From: Methylobacterium sp. J-077
GTDB taxonomy: Bacteria; Pseudomonadota; Alphaproteobacteria; Rhizobiales; Beijerinckiaceae
NCBI RefSeq assembly: GCF_022829365.1
Contig: NZ_JAKSYJ010000168.1
Span: 23,252 to 87,251 of the forward strand
Reading direction: 5' to 3'
DNA length: 64,000 nt
Position numbers and translations under genes: made by a program. The notes beneath the pieces are model-generated. The model was not told the origin of the DNA, did no database searches, and was given only the letters and a program-made list of their open reading frames with translations. Below, piece by piece: positions 7,810-15,587 of the stretch. How positions within the stretch are numbered: the stretch's first letter is position 1; each line of letters opens with the position of its first letter.

Positions 7810-8253
7810 TCAAGCACGTCGCTCCATCCGGGCCGCCGCCCACTCCCGATCACGCTCGGCCTGCAACTCCCGCTGCTGCGCCTCGTAGGCTGCCTGCTCG
7901 GCTAGTTCCTTCAGCAGCCTGCGATCCGCCGCAGCGGCTGCCCGACGCCGTTCCGCATCAGCGGCAGCCCTCTGGCGAAGCACCTCCTCCAAGGTCGGTG
8001 GCTTCACGGGCCGCTTCGGTTTCGCCCTGGGCGGGGCCCGACGTGACGCGCGGGGCCGTGGGTACGGCCAATCCATTTTTGGCGGGGCTGGCCGAGAGTC
8101 GCCGACGGCGGCCTTGGCTTTCGCCAGCGTCATACCGGCCGAGGAAGCAACACGTTCAGCGGCTGCAAGGCCGGCGGCGCGCTCGCCGGCTGTAGCGCCG
8201 CGCTTGGCCAGGGCGAGGCACTTCTCGAAGCGATCGCGCTCGGTGGGCGTCAT
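7810..8253 (-). CDS. DUF2786-like phage protein
   Basis: 147 residues. The N-terminus (RFEKCLALAKRGATAGERAAGLAAAERVA) resembles the DUF2786 pattern, in which a lysine/leucine helix is followed by an Ala-rich helix. The rest is an Arg/Ala-rich coiled coil. Its start overlaps the stop of the upstream gene by four bases, making it the last gene of the coupled replication operon from 10855. Function unknown; nucleic acid association is plausible from its charge. Confidence 0.6.
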   Translation of the reverse strand: MTPTERDRFEKCLALAKRGATAGERAAGLAAAERVASSAGMTLAKAKAAVGDSRPAPPKMDWPYPRPRASRRAPPRAKPKRPVKPPTLEEVLRQRAAADAERRRAAAAADRRLLKELAEQAAYEAQQRELQAERDREWAAARMERRA

Positions 8254-8783
8254 ATGCTCGCCTCCGCATCTGGCATGGCCCGCAGCTCGTCGAGGAAGCC
8301 ATCCGGGATTCCAGACTGCGCCCAGATTGCCAGCACGTTGTGCTTCAGCAGCGCCGTCTCCTCCATCGTGCCGTTGGAGTGTCGTAGGTCCCGGTAGTGA
8401 TCTGTGAGCCTTCGCCGGGTTTCCTCGGTGAAGGGTACCGGTTCCGTGGGCTTGCCCCTCAGCTTCGGCTCCGGGCGAGCGCCGACCAACACCCCGACGC
8501 CGTGCCGCTTATGGAACAAGGCGCGCTCCGCCGGGCCCATCTCGACGTACCGCTGCTGGATCTTGAGGCCGGCGATCTCGCCGAGCCGGAGCATCTCATC
8601 CAGTCCGATGTCGGTGATCATGTCCTCAAACACGCGCCCGATCTCACGCGCGTCCGAATTTATCTTACCCCCCTGTGCCGTTTGTGCCGTTTGTGCCGTT
8701 AGGTCAGTTTTTGGAGCTATTGGCGCTAATGGCACTATTGGCACAGGGGGGGTAAGATCGCTCAGGAACAGGGCTATCGGCAA
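8250..8783 (-). CDS. Hypothetical replication-operon protein
   Basis: Up to 177 residues. The first ~40 residues (from a TTG at 8783) are low-complexity and are encoded within an inverted repeat and overlap the DUF3987 gene by 80 bp; the true start may lie further in, for example near 8633 or 8621. The folded part starts around DAREIGRVFEDM and is helical. It overlaps the next gene by ATGA. No family recognised. Confidence 0.55.
   Translation of the reverse strand: MPIALFLSDLTPPVPIVPLAPIAPKTDLTAQTAQTAQGGKINSDAREIGRVFEDMITDIGLDEMLRLGEIAGLKIQQRYVEMGPAERALFHKRHGVGVLVGARPEPKLRGKPTEPVPFTEETRRRLTDHYRDLRHSNGTMEETALLKHNVLAIWAQSGIPDGFLDELRAMPDAEASI
8662..8758. repeat. Long inverted repeat at the DUF3987 gene end
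   Basis: Left arm ATCTTACCCCCCTGTGCC (8662-8679) and right arm 8740-8758 are inverted copies apart from one extra G. Inside lie TTTGTGCCG repeats on one side and a diverged series (GGCGC, GGCAC, GGCAC) on the other. A further copy of the GGCACTATCGGCACAGGGGGG type lies near 10250-10290, at the other end of the DUF3987 gene, in inverted orientation. It could be a replication-related hairpin or an old insertion scar. Confidence 0.65.
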
Positions 8784-10368
8784 AAGGGCGGGTGACGGCG
8801 ACCTCCGGGTGAACCTCGTAGCTCTGAGACTTTCGGCCCTTCACCTCGCCGGCCCGGGTAAAGCGCGGCCGGATCAGCCCCGCCTCTACAAGCTGCTTGC
8901 AAGCGGCCTCCATGTCGGCCGCGTCCCGCAGCATGCCGCCGACCTGGCGCCGGACCTCGCGGGCATTGAACTCGGGCAACCGGTTCTGCCGGAGATGCTG
9001 TGCCAATAGCATCCCGCGCCGTTCCACCATCGGAATCGTGGCGTCGCCGAAAACCCGTTCGGCCATCGGCAGGAAGTAGGCGTTCAACAGGTCGGCCGCC
9101 GCAGTGACCGCGTCCGGCGAGATGACCTGAGGCTCAGCCTGATCGGATCCGCCACACCACCACAGGAACTCCAACACGGCGGACAGGCGCAGGGCGTGCC
9201 CGCGAGCCTTGCCGAGAGTGCCGGCGAGCAGGCCGCTGGCAACGTGGCAGCGCTCGACGATGTCCCGGGCGAACGCCTCCAGCCTATCCTCCGCATCGCG
9301 GGCGAGCGGCACCAACACCGGCTCCGGGTGCCCGAACTCGTCATGCAGCTGCAGCAGATCGGTGAGCCGGGCGAACGCACGCTGCATCGGCCCATCGTCC
9401 TGCGCGCCCCGGGCGAGGTTGAAGTCCGGCTTCGTCTCCGGCCATGCCCAGAGCAGCCGGGAAGCCAACCCGTCGTCGGGACCGTTCAGGATCATCTCCA
9501 GCTTATCCGGCTGAACCCCGCCGAGCACGCCGATGCTGAGATGCCGGATCCGCAGCGGCTCCGGGTTCTTCATCCGGTCGACGACGTAGGCGCGCCCGCC
9601 ATACATCTCGATCGCGAACGCCCGGTCGGATCCGCCACCGCCGTACTTATCGAAGGCGCCGAGCCAACCGGCCAGTTCGTCCCGCACGAGCAGCAGGCCG
9701 CGCGGCAGGCCAGCCGCCAGGGCGCCCAGCGCCTCGACCGTGGCATCCGCCACCCGAATCCGCGGCCGAACCGGCGCGGGCGGCTCCTGCGCGTCGGCCG
9801 GCATCGCGGGCGGCGGGTTGCCGTTCTTCACGGCGGTGCGGACCTCGATCTTCCACGCCTCGACCCGGGCCTCGCAGGCCTGCTTAGCGGTAGCATGCTC
9901 CTGCTGAACCGCCTCGAAGCCGTCGGCCATCCGATCCTCGGCGAAGCGCACGAGGTTGAAGGCCGCATCCATGCTCGGCGACTTGGATGAGGACGGGGGC
10001 CCGACCTCGGCACACCACAGGACCGGCGGCTCCGACCACGCGGTACCGGCCTGGGGCCAGCGCACGTTGGCGATGGTGGCACCGACGCTGGCGAGCAGGG
10101 CCACCGCCACATAGTCCACCGGCGCGGACGCCCCCTTGGCTTTGCGCTCGCACCACCCGGCCCAAGGGCCGAACAGGTGGAGTGGGAAGGCCGGCGGCGA
10201 GCGCCGACCGGTGCCGAGCAAGCTCAGGTCGGGCTCCGGCCAGGAACCAGACCCCCCTGTGCCGATAGTGCCGTTGGCGCCGTTAGGTTTGGTACGATCA
10301 CCGTGACGGTGGTCATCGGCGGCCGAGCCGAGGCGAGACACCTCGGCAGCGAAGTGCTGCGCCTTCAT
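8704..10368 (-). CDS. DUF3987 protein, primase-helicase-like replication protein
   Basis: 554 residues. DUF3987 proteins of phages and plasmids are helicase-like ATPases that often follow a primase. Here a nucleotide-binding loop is recognisable as GPPSSSKSPS, near residue 130 and preceded by WCAEV. An acidic strand LLLVRDELAGWL at mid-protein may be the Walker B. The N-terminal primase half found in some relatives is absent, and the first ~50 residues are low complexity. ATG at 10368 overlaps the previous stop (ATGA) in a tightly coupled operon. Likely role: replication of the excised element. Confidence 0.75.
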   Translation of the reverse strand: MKAQHFAAEVSRLGSAADDHRHGDRTKPNGANGTIGTGGSGSWPEPDLSLLGTGRRSPPAFPLHLFGPWAGWCERKAKGASAPVDYVAVALLASVGATIANVRWPQAGTAWSEPPVLWCAEVGPPSSSKSPSMDAAFNLVRFAEDRMADGFEAVQQEHATAKQACEARVEAWKIEVRTAVKNGNPPPAMPADAQEPPAPVRPRIRVADATVEALGALAAGLPRGLLLVRDELAGWLGAFDKYGGGGSDRAFAIEMYGGRAYVVDRMKNPEPLRIRHLSIGVLGGVQPDKLEMILNGPDDGLASRLLWAWPETKPDFNLARGAQDDGPMQRAFARLTDLLQLHDEFGHPEPVLVPLARDAEDRLEAFARDIVERCHVASGLLAGTLGKARGHALRLSAVLEFLWWCGGSDQAEPQVISPDAVTAAADLLNAYFLPMAERVFGDATIPMVERRGMLLAQHLRQNRLPEFNAREVRRQVGGMLRDAADMEAACKQLVEAGLIRPRFTRAGEVKGRKSQSYEVHPEVAVTRPFADSPVPERSYPPCANSAISANSSKN

Positions 10369-10658
10369 ACGCGCGCCTCCTGATTCGAATGGGGTCTGGA
10401 GGCATGCGTGGGCTGCCGTCGCTGGCGCTCGCGTTCCAACTGCTCGGTCAGATCGCCGAGCAGGTTCAAGGCGGCACGGAACTCAGCCGCCGCGCACTTC
10501 ATCGCGTACCGCATCCCCGGATCGTCGCGCAGGAACGCATAGTCGCCGACCATGCTGGCCCGCATGCTGACGCCGGCCATCAACTCGGCGATGTGCGCCC
10601 GGAGCTTATCCGGGTCGCCGTAGGCGTAATCGTTGGGGTTCAGGGTGGGGGCGCTCAT
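10365..10658 (-). CDS. Hypothetical replication-operon protein
   Basis: 97 residues starting MSAPTLNPNDYAYGDPDKLRA, helical, with a second half rich in Arg/Gln (LTEQLERERQRRQ). Coupled by ATGA to both the preceding and following genes. No domain recognised; probably an accessory factor of the replication operon. Confidence 0.6.
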   Translation of the reverse strand: MSAPTLNPNDYAYGDPDKLRAHIAELMAGVSMRASMVGDYAFLRDDPGMRYAMKCAAAEFRAALNLLGDLTEQLERERQRRQPTHASRPHSNQEARV

Positions 10659-10855
10659 GCGCGCCCCCAACGATCGGTGGTTGTGAACGCCAGTTCGGCG
10701 AGGAGATTGGCCACGGACGGCGTTAAACCGAAGCGGGTGGCCAGATAGTCTTGTCGGAGCGCTTGGGCTGTCGTATCTCTCTGAGTGTCGACCTGGCAGA
10801 AGACACCTTTAGAGACCCGCCGCAGCCCGCGCTGTGCGCGGGTTTTCTGCTTCAT
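10655..10855 (-). CDS. Small phage protein, paralogue of the 27.9-kb gene
   Basis: 66 residues; the C-terminal half (RFGLTPSVANLLAELAFTTTDRW) matches RFGLPPATAAALAELAFPTIDTW in the protein at 27946-28155, in the same operon slot of the other element. Conservation between two otherwise different elements implies a shared function. The segment could form a compact helix pair, but no known domain is recognised. Confidence 0.65.
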   Translation of the reverse strand: MKQKTRAQRGLRRVSKGVFCQVDTQRDTTAQALRQDYLATRFGLTPSVANLLAELAFTTTDRWGRA

Positions 10856-10858
10856 GGC

Positions 10859-11074
10859 TTAGGCGTCCTCCTTCCCGGTGGACACGGATAGCCCGAGCAG
10901 ACGCTCGAACGGCGCGATCGGCACACGCTTCAGGCGGCCGATATTGATGGTCGGGATTTCGCCGCGCTTCGCCGCCTCGTAGGCGCCGTTGCGGCTGACG
11001 CCGAGCCAACGCGCAGCTTCCTCAACACTGATCGTCTTTCGCTCCGAACCTACCGGTCTCATGTCCAACTCCAT
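10859..11074 (-). CDS. Excisionase-like helix-turn-helix protein
   Basis: 71 residues, MELDMRPVGSERK. A MerR/excisionase-type helix-turn-helix is seen in ISVEEAARWLGVSRNGAYEAAKRGEIPTINIGRLKRVP, the classic layout of Xis and AlpA-like factors. The gene is divergent from the RHH-integrase pair, with a ~110-bp shared control region. Expected role: directionality factor for the integrase and/or regulator of the replication operon downstream. ATG at 11074 is chosen as the first start after the control region. Confidence 0.8.
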   Translation of the reverse strand: MELDMRPVGSERKTISVEEAARWLGVSRNGAYEAAKRGEIPTINIGRLKRVPIAPFERLLGLSVSTGKEDA

Positions 11075-11087
11075 TTTTGAAACGCCT

Positions 11088-11151
11088 ATTACCGTTATGA
11101 AAATGGACGACACGAGTGGGCTTGTCAATTACCGTAACGACGATCTACGAT
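11088..11151. promoter_or_regulatory. Divergent control region: repeated operator half and plus-strand promoter
   Basis: ATTACCGTTA (11088-11097) recurs as ATTACCGTAA (11128-11137), 40 bp apart, and both are followed by GAAAATGGA. The second copy lies between a plausible sigma-70 -35 (TTGTCA, 11122-11127) and -10 (TACGAT, 11146-11151), spacer 18, so a bound protein would block transcription toward the RHH gene and integrase. Confidence 0.5.
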
Positions 11152-11181
11152 ACGAAAATGGAGGCAAGGAGTATGGCGGTG

Positions 11182-11697
11182 ATGAACAAGGCCGAGACCA
11201 CACGTCGTGGACGCCCACCCAAGCCTGACGCGGTGAGGCTGCGACGCCCGGTAGCCGTCCGGCTCCGCGACGAATTGAGAGCTGAGCTAGAAATCTCTTC
11301 TGCGAGGCACGGTCGGTCAGTTTCAGAGGAAATTGAAGCTCGCCTAGAGTCGTCGCTCGCAGTTCAAAATCACCTCAAGCAAGAGTTGGGGAGCGATATC
11401 TTCACGATCGCGCGCTCACTTGCCGCAAGCGTTGCTCAAATTGAACAAGCGTATGGAAGTTGCTGGTACGAAAATGACGATGCTGTCGAAGTTATGAAGT
11501 TGACAGCGGCTCAAACTGTAGAAAACTTTAAGACTTATATCAGGAACGATCTCGACGAATGGGCCGCAATCGCCAAAAGAGCTTCTTTCGACCTCAAGGG
11601 TATGTCACCTGAGGAAGCTGCAAAGATATTTGCCGCACGTGACGTCCGCGTCATACCTCGCGTGAAGCCTAAACGTGATTTTATGGAAGGCGAATAA
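11182..11697 (+). CDS. Arc-type ribbon-helix-helix protein
   Basis: 171 residues. The N-terminus (PVAVRLRDELRAELEISSARHGRSVSEEIEARLE) is an Arc/MetJ-type ribbon-helix-helix domain; the remainder is a helical extension of unknown role. ATG at 11182 has AAGGAG ten bases upstream; the ATG at 11173 would be too close to it. It ends two bases before the integrase start, so the two are co-transcribed. The coding sequence is noticeably less GC-rich than its neighbours. It probably controls the divergent switch region upstream. Confidence 0.75.
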   Translation: MNKAETTRRGRPPKPDAVRLRRPVAVRLRDELRAELEISSARHGRSVSEEIEARLESSLAVQNHLKQELGSDIFTIARSLAASVAQIEQAYGSCWYENDDAVEVMKLTAAQTVENFKTYIRNDLDEWAAIAKRASFDLKGMSPEEAAKIFAARDVRVIPRVKPKRDFMEGE

Positions 11698-11699
11698 AC

Positions 11700-12857
11700 A
11701 TGAAGGGCCACCTCCGCGAGCGCTCGCCCGGCAAATGGGCGATCATTCTTGATCTGCGTGATCCAGAGACCGGCAAGCGCAAGCGGAAGTGGCATAGCTT
11801 CGCCGGCACTAAGCGCGGGGCGCAAAAGGAGTGCGCCCGGCTGATCACCGCGATTGGGGGAGGGGACTACGTCGAGCCTGGTAAGGAGACGGTAGCAGCT
11901 TTCCTTGATCGCTGGCTTGAACACGTCCGAACACTGGTCTCGCCGCGGAGTCACGAGCGCTATACCGAGCTGGCCCGGAAAAACATCGTTCCCTTGCTGG
12001 GCAACGCGGTGCTGACGAGCCTCCGACCAGAGCAGATCTCGGCGGCCTACGCCAAGGCGCTCGTCAGTGGTCGCCGTGACGGCACCGGCGGTCTGGCGCC
12101 GCGCTCCGTCCACCACATGCACCGAATCCTCCGGCAAGCGCTCGGCCAAGCCGTGAAATGGCAGATCCTGCACCGGAACCCCGCAGACGCCGTCGACCCG
12201 CCGAAGGTCGAGCGGACCAAGATGCGGGCGCTGGATGCGAACGAGACCGCGACGTTGCTGGCGCATTTTCGGCCAACCCGCATGTTCGTGCCGATCCTGC
12301 TCGGCGTGTTGTGCGGCCTGCGTCGGGGCGAAGTTACGGCGTTGCGCTGGCGGGCCGTTGACTTCGCCACTGGCCACCTTGCGATCGTCGAGAGCACCGA
12401 GCAGACCAAAGCAGGTATCCGGACGAAGGATACCAAGAGCGGCCGGTCTCGACGCGTGGCGCTTCCATCCCTGGCTATTGAAGAACTGCGCCGGCATCGG
12501 CTGCGACAGGCCGAGGAACTGCTGAAACTCGGTATGCGCCTGACCGACGACGACCACGTGTTCGCCCAGGCCGACGGGCGCCCGGTTCAGCCAAACAGCC
12601 TGACGCACGAGTTCACGCGCATCCTGGCGTTGTCCAAGATGCTGCCCCGGGTTCGCTTCCACGACCTCCGGCACAGCCACGCGACGCAGATGCTTGCAAG
12701 CGGCGTGCATCCGAAGATCGCCCAAGAGCGCCTCGGCCACTCCAGCATCGCGATCACGCTGGACCTGTATTCGCACGTCCTGCCGGGAATGCAGGAGGAC
12801 GCAGCCGCGAAGGTTGACGCTGCCCTCCGCGCGGCCATAGACAGGGTTGCCGGATGA
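11700..12857 (+). CDS. int: Tyrosine-type site-specific integrase
   Basis: 385 residues. An N-terminal arm-binding strand region is followed by a core-binding SAM-like domain (about residues 60-160) and a catalytic domain. Tyrosine recombinase residues are in place: R208 (GLRRGE), H321 and R324 (HDLRHSHAT), H347 (GHSS) and the nucleophile Y357 (DLYSH). Length is usual for phage and island integrases. It is co-transcribed with the RHH gene and ends 78 bp before tRNA-Ser. It presumably inserted and excises the left element, whose attachment site is not resolved here. Confidence 0.92.
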   Translation: MKGHLRERSPGKWAIILDLRDPETGKRKRKWHSFAGTKRGAQKECARLITAIGGGDYVEPGKETVAAFLDRWLEHVRTLVSPRSHERYTELARKNIVPLLGNAVLTSLRPEQISAAYAKALVSGRRDGTGGLAPRSVHHMHRILRQALGQAVKWQILHRNPADAVDPPKVERTKMRALDANETATLLAHFRPTRMFVPILLGVLCGLRRGEVTALRWRAVDFATGHLAIVESTEQTKAGIRTKDTKSGRSRRVALPSLAIEELRRHRLRQAEELLKLGMRLTDDDHVFAQADGRPVQPNSLTHEFTRILALSKMLPRVRFHDLRHSHATQMLASGVHPKIAQERLGHSSIAITLDLYSHVLPGMQEDAAAKVDAALRAAIDRVAG

Positions 12858-12935
12858 TTGGGTAGCAAAGCGGTAGCAAACGCCGCTTTTCAGGCCCACC
12901 CATCGAGGCAGATTGTCTAAGCGGCGCAATAGCTT

Positions 12936-13022
12936 GGAAGGGTGGCCGAGTGGTTTAAGGCAGCGGTCTTGAAAACCGCCGTGGGGGCAACTCCACCGTG
13001 GGTTCGAATCCCACCCCTTCCG
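12936..13022 (+). tRNA. tRNA-Ser(TGA)
   Basis: The acceptor stem GGAAGGG pairs with CCCTTCC (13015-13021), with discriminator G at 13022. The anticodon stem GCGGT/ACCGC encloses the loop CTTGAAA with anticodon TGA. A long class II variable arm and a T-arm (GTGGG-TTCGAAT-CCCAC) complete it. CCA is not encoded. The 3' end is shared with a repeat at 30426-30440 and so served as the insertion site of the right element. Confidence 0.95.
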
Positions 13023-13026
13023 CCGC
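13012..13026 (+). other. attL: attachment core in the tRNA-Ser 3' end
   Basis: CACCCCTTCCGCCGC, made of the last 11 bases of the tRNA gene plus CCGC. The identical 15 bases occur at 30426-30440. A TTACCTACAA decamer 66 bp further on (13092-13101) also recurs beside the integrase (30296-30305), suggesting integrase arm sites at both ends. Confidence 0.75.
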
Positions 13027-13143
13027 TTGGCGGCAAATAACGCATATATTGCAACGACTTAGGCATATTGCCTGACCTCCAGCATACAACGTTACCTACA
13101 ATATGACGGCGTGGGGCTCCGAGTGACGCCCGAATGTGGACGG

Positions 13144-13407
13144 CTAGCTCTCCTCGAAGTCGCGATCGCCGCCACGCAGCCAGATGATCTGCGTCATTTG
13201 ACCATCCGGTGCGCCCAGGCTCGGTTCCGAATCGCCGCCGTCCTCGAGGTCCGGATCTCCGTCCATTTCGTCGAGGGCGGCCACCAGGTGGTCGACGGCA
13301 TCGAGAGCCAGGGCAAGTGCGCCCTCGATGCGGGTGCGGGTGTCGGGTAGAGCCGGCGGCTGGCGGCGCCGGAACGTGATGATGTTGCCCACGGTCAGGC
13401 TCCCCAC
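13144..13407 (-). CDS. Hypothetical protein
   Basis: 87 residues, MGSLTVGNIITFRRRQPPALP, then a helical acidic region (IEGALALALDAVDHLVAALDEMDGD). The ITFRRR opening is common in small uncharacterised proteins of Methylobacterium mobile DNA. The start overlaps the end of the upstream gene by 13 bases. It is the first gene inside the element next to the tRNA. Confidence 0.6.
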   Translation of the reverse strand: MGSLTVGNIITFRRRQPPALPDTRTRIEGALALALDAVDHLVAALDEMDGDPDLEDGGDSEPSLGAPDGQMTQIIWLRGGDRDFEES

Positions 13408-14921
13408 GTGGCGTTGATCTCCGCGATGAGTTCTGGGTGCTCGGCGACGCCGCCGGTCACCACCGTGTGCCAGAGCAGCGTGTTGGCCCGCTCCTCGGCC
13501 TCGCTTTCATCGGCGGGCTGGCGGCGCCTCATCTCCTGCGCGATGGCAGAGAGAAGCTGCGACAGGCGATCGGCTTCCCGGTTGATGATTTTGCCCGCGG
13601 AAGTCCGGTAGGTGCTCGGGGCTTCCCAGAAGCACGGTGCGTTCTCGGCGCTGCCCATAACCTCCTCGACGCGCACCACCACAGGATAGAGGCGGGCGAG
13701 CTCGACGATCGACAGTTGAGACAGGTCGTACCCCGGAGCCGGGAGGCGATCCTCGATCAAGCTGCCCGAAACGGGAATTCCCGTAACGGCCTCCGCTGAC
13801 GCCGACATGGGGATTCCCATATCGGGTGCGGCGGCTAGGAGGGCGGCCCCTTGCTGCACCTGGCGGAGCGCGTTCCACCAACTGTCAGGTGGGCCGTGAA
13901 CCTCGATCGGCTTGTGTGGCCCGGAGCTATCGCTGTCGAGGCGGGCGAGGAGGAGGGCCTTGATGCCGTACCCCGCCACCGTCACGGCCGGCGTCCGGAT
14001 GATCTGCTGGGCGATGCCGGTGCAGATACGGTACTCCGGCTCGTCGCCGTCCGCCTCCTCGGCCACCCAGGCGGCCATGAACTGGGCGCCGAGGGCGAAC
14101 AAGGCGGCGTCGGGGTGCGGGGCGCTGACGGGGTTTTTTCCAGGATTGGTAGAAACGTCGATCTGTGCGTCGCGAATAAGCGAGTTCAGGAACCGGCCGG
14201 CGGGATAGTCGCCATCGTGCTCCTCGACGTAGTGAGCCGAGACGCGCAGCTTGATCCTCAGGCCCTCGGCCGTGGTCGCCGGCATTTCGGCGACGCGGTC
14301 GGCGAGCGCCAGGATCTCGACTTCGACAGCCTCCGCGCGCTCCTCCGCCTCGGTCTCCTCGCCTTCTATCGAGGCGCGAACCCGAGCGCATTCCGCCTTC
14401 CAGGCATCCCAGGCCGTGATGATCTCATCGGCTCGGGCCTGCGCTTCCGGCCACGGGTGACTTTCGACGACCGTGTGCGCGTCCGCCGGCAGCCCATCTT
14501 CCGGTCGAACGGGACGCCGCACCTCGCGGGCGTAGGGCTTGCGCCGCATCCACGCGACATCCTCAGCCGTCACCTCCATCCCGGCGAGTTCGCTCGGCCG
14601 GGCGAGGTGCATGCGAAGGTAGAGCGCGTGGTCTGAGGCGCGGAAGTAGAGGCAGGCGGGGCGCTGCGGTATGGCGGCCGCCGCAACATCAACCACACGC
14701 ATCCATTCCCGGCTGAGCACCTCAACGCGGGCCATCGCGTCATCGAGCTGATCGCCGAGCTGTAGGAGATCGGCATCGGTCTGGTCTGCTATTGCGGGCG
14801 AGGTCGGGTCCGGTCGTTCCGTGCGTTTGATGAACCGGCCGGCGGCGTCCCGGGCGCGGGCTGCACGCTGGCGGAGGTCAGTGGCGGGCTGAGCCGCCTT
14901 CGCGGTGTTCTGCTTCGTCAT
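13395..14921 (-). CDS. Large hypothetical protein of mobile DNA
   Basis: 508 residues from MTKQNTAKAAQP. A basic N-terminus (RDAAGRFIKRTERP) is followed by a coiled-coil region and several Trp-containing segments (DVAWMRRKPYAREV, DSWWNALRQVQQGAA), with an acidic helical end. No catalytic motif or membrane segment was seen. It is co-directional with the two flanking small genes, likely in one transcript. No known family recognised; its size makes it the largest accessory gene at the tRNA-proximal end. Confidence 0.65.
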   Translation of the reverse strand: MTKQNTAKAAQPATDLRQRAARARDAAGRFIKRTERPDPTSPAIADQTDADLLQLGDQLDDAMARVEVLSREWMRVVDVAAAAIPQRPACLYFRASDHALYLRMHLARPSELAGMEVTAEDVAWMRRKPYAREVRRPVRPEDGLPADAHTVVESHPWPEAQARADEIITAWDAWKAECARVRASIEGEETEAEERAEAVEVEILALADRVAEMPATTAEGLRIKLRVSAHYVEEHDGDYPAGRFLNSLIRDAQIDVSTNPGKNPVSAPHPDAALFALGAQFMAAWVAEEADGDEPEYRICTGIAQQIIRTPAVTVAGYGIKALLLARLDSDSSGPHKPIEVHGPPDSWWNALRQVQQGAALLAAAPDMGIPMSASAEAVTGIPVSGSLIEDRLPAPGYDLSQLSIVELARLYPVVVRVEEVMGSAENAPCFWEAPSTYRTSAGKIINREADRLSQLLSAIAQEMRRRQPADESEAEERANTLLWHTVVTGGVAEHPELIAEINATWGA

Positions 14922-14932
14922 GGCCCTCTCCC

Positions 14933-15199
14933 TCACGCGAGAGGGAGGTAGCCGTAGGCGAACACGCCCCCGGCGATGATGAGGGTGGCGGTCAGCAGCT
15001 CGCCGGCGAGGTCGAGGAAGCGCGGGGCCCGGACGTGCGCCGTGTCAGGCCGGATCGGCGCGACGGCCTCCCAGGCCTCAATGGTGCCGGGCGCAGCCTC
15101 ATCGGCCTCCAGGGGTGGCTTGGCGCGATTGTAGTGGGCTGATGGCGAGCGAGAGCGTTCACCGGCGCGCGCCGGTGCTGTAGAATGATGGGTAGCCAT
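14933..15199 (-). CDS. Small single-pass membrane protein
   Basis: 88 residues, MATHHSTAPARAGERSRS, with a soluble charged N-terminal part and one C-terminal membrane helix (LLTATLIIAGGVFAYGYLPL), a tail-anchored layout. GGAGA lies five bases before the ATG at 15199, which fixes the start over longer frames. It is upstream of and co-directional with the 508-residue gene. Function unknown. Confidence 0.6.
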   Translation of the reverse strand: MATHHSTAPARAGERSRSPSAHYNRAKPPLEADEAAPGTIEAWEAVAPIRPDTAHVRAPRFLDLAGELLTATLIIAGGVFAYGYLPLA

Positions 15200-15270
15200 G
15201 ATCGTCTCCGAAGGACGGGCGTGGTCAGGGCCGGGAACGAGGCTGCAACCTTGTCCCGGCCTGCGATTTG

Positions 15271-15307
15271 TGCCATCATAAAAATACGATGTCAATTAGT
15301 GATGGCA
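15271..15307. promoter_or_regulatory. Candidate operator around the small RHH start
   Basis: Inverted arms TGCCATCA (15271-15278) and TGATGGCA (15300-15307), each followed by a T/A run (TAAAAA), flank the start codon of the plus-strand gene at 15289. A dimeric repressor bound here would block both initiation and the divergent gene at 15199. Confidence 0.55.
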
Positions 15308-15489
15308 TAAAAAGGCGAGGTCGCCCGGCGACCGGTAAGGGCGAGCCGGTGACGGTACGCCTTCAGCCTGAGCACGCCGCGCCATTGGATGCTTGGATCG
15401 CCGACCTGCCGGATCCGAAGCCGTCCCGCCCGGAGGCCATCCGCGAGGCGCTTGCCGAGCACCTGAAGGCGAAGGGCTATCTGAAGTGA
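15289..15489 (+). CDS. Small ribbon-helix-helix-like regulator
   Basis: 66 residues: a basic N-terminus (IKRRGRPATGKGEP), a strand (VTVRLQPEHAAPLDAWI), then a Pro/Ser-linked helix (SRPEAIREALAEHLKAKGYLK), the layout of a ribbon-helix-helix DNA-binding protein. An inverted repeat spans its start. It is divergent from the small membrane protein at 14933-15199 and probably represses itself and perhaps that operon. Confidence 0.65.
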   Translation: MSISDGIKRRGRPATGKGEPVTVRLQPEHAAPLDAWIADLPDPKPSRPEAIREALAEHLKAKGYLK

Positions 15490-15587
15490 GCATGCTCAAA
15501 TGCGGGCGCAGAACGCCCCTCGGCCCATTGCTTAAATATCTATGATTTTATTGAATTGTATGTATCTAACTACATTGGATCGAAATC

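Larger units (their letters stand above)
1..12935. mobile_element. Left phage-derived element (partial, left end outside window)
   Basis: A run of phage-type genes with an integrase at its right edge: tape measure, tail-type small genes, Nu1-like packaging protein, ribbon-helix-helix regulators, a coupled replication operon around a DUF3987 protein, an excisionase-like gene and a tyrosine integrase ending 78 bp before tRNA-Ser. Several plus-strand cargo genes (6.1-7.8 kb) interrupt the minus-strand phage genes. The left boundary is not in the window and no attachment repeat could be assigned, so the right limit (just before the tRNA) is inferred from gene content. Confidence 0.7.

Noticed and set aside
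12858..12935. Attachment site of the left element in the tRNA-Ser gene
   Set aside because: The left integrase ends at the 5' side of the tRNA. GGTAGCAAA direct repeats lie near 12862-12881, but the left end of the element is outside the window, so no repeat pair can be shown.
13031..13091. Terminator hairpin directly after the tRNA (CCGCC-GCTT-GGCGG)
   Set aside because: The stem is short and not followed by a T-run; too weak to annotate.
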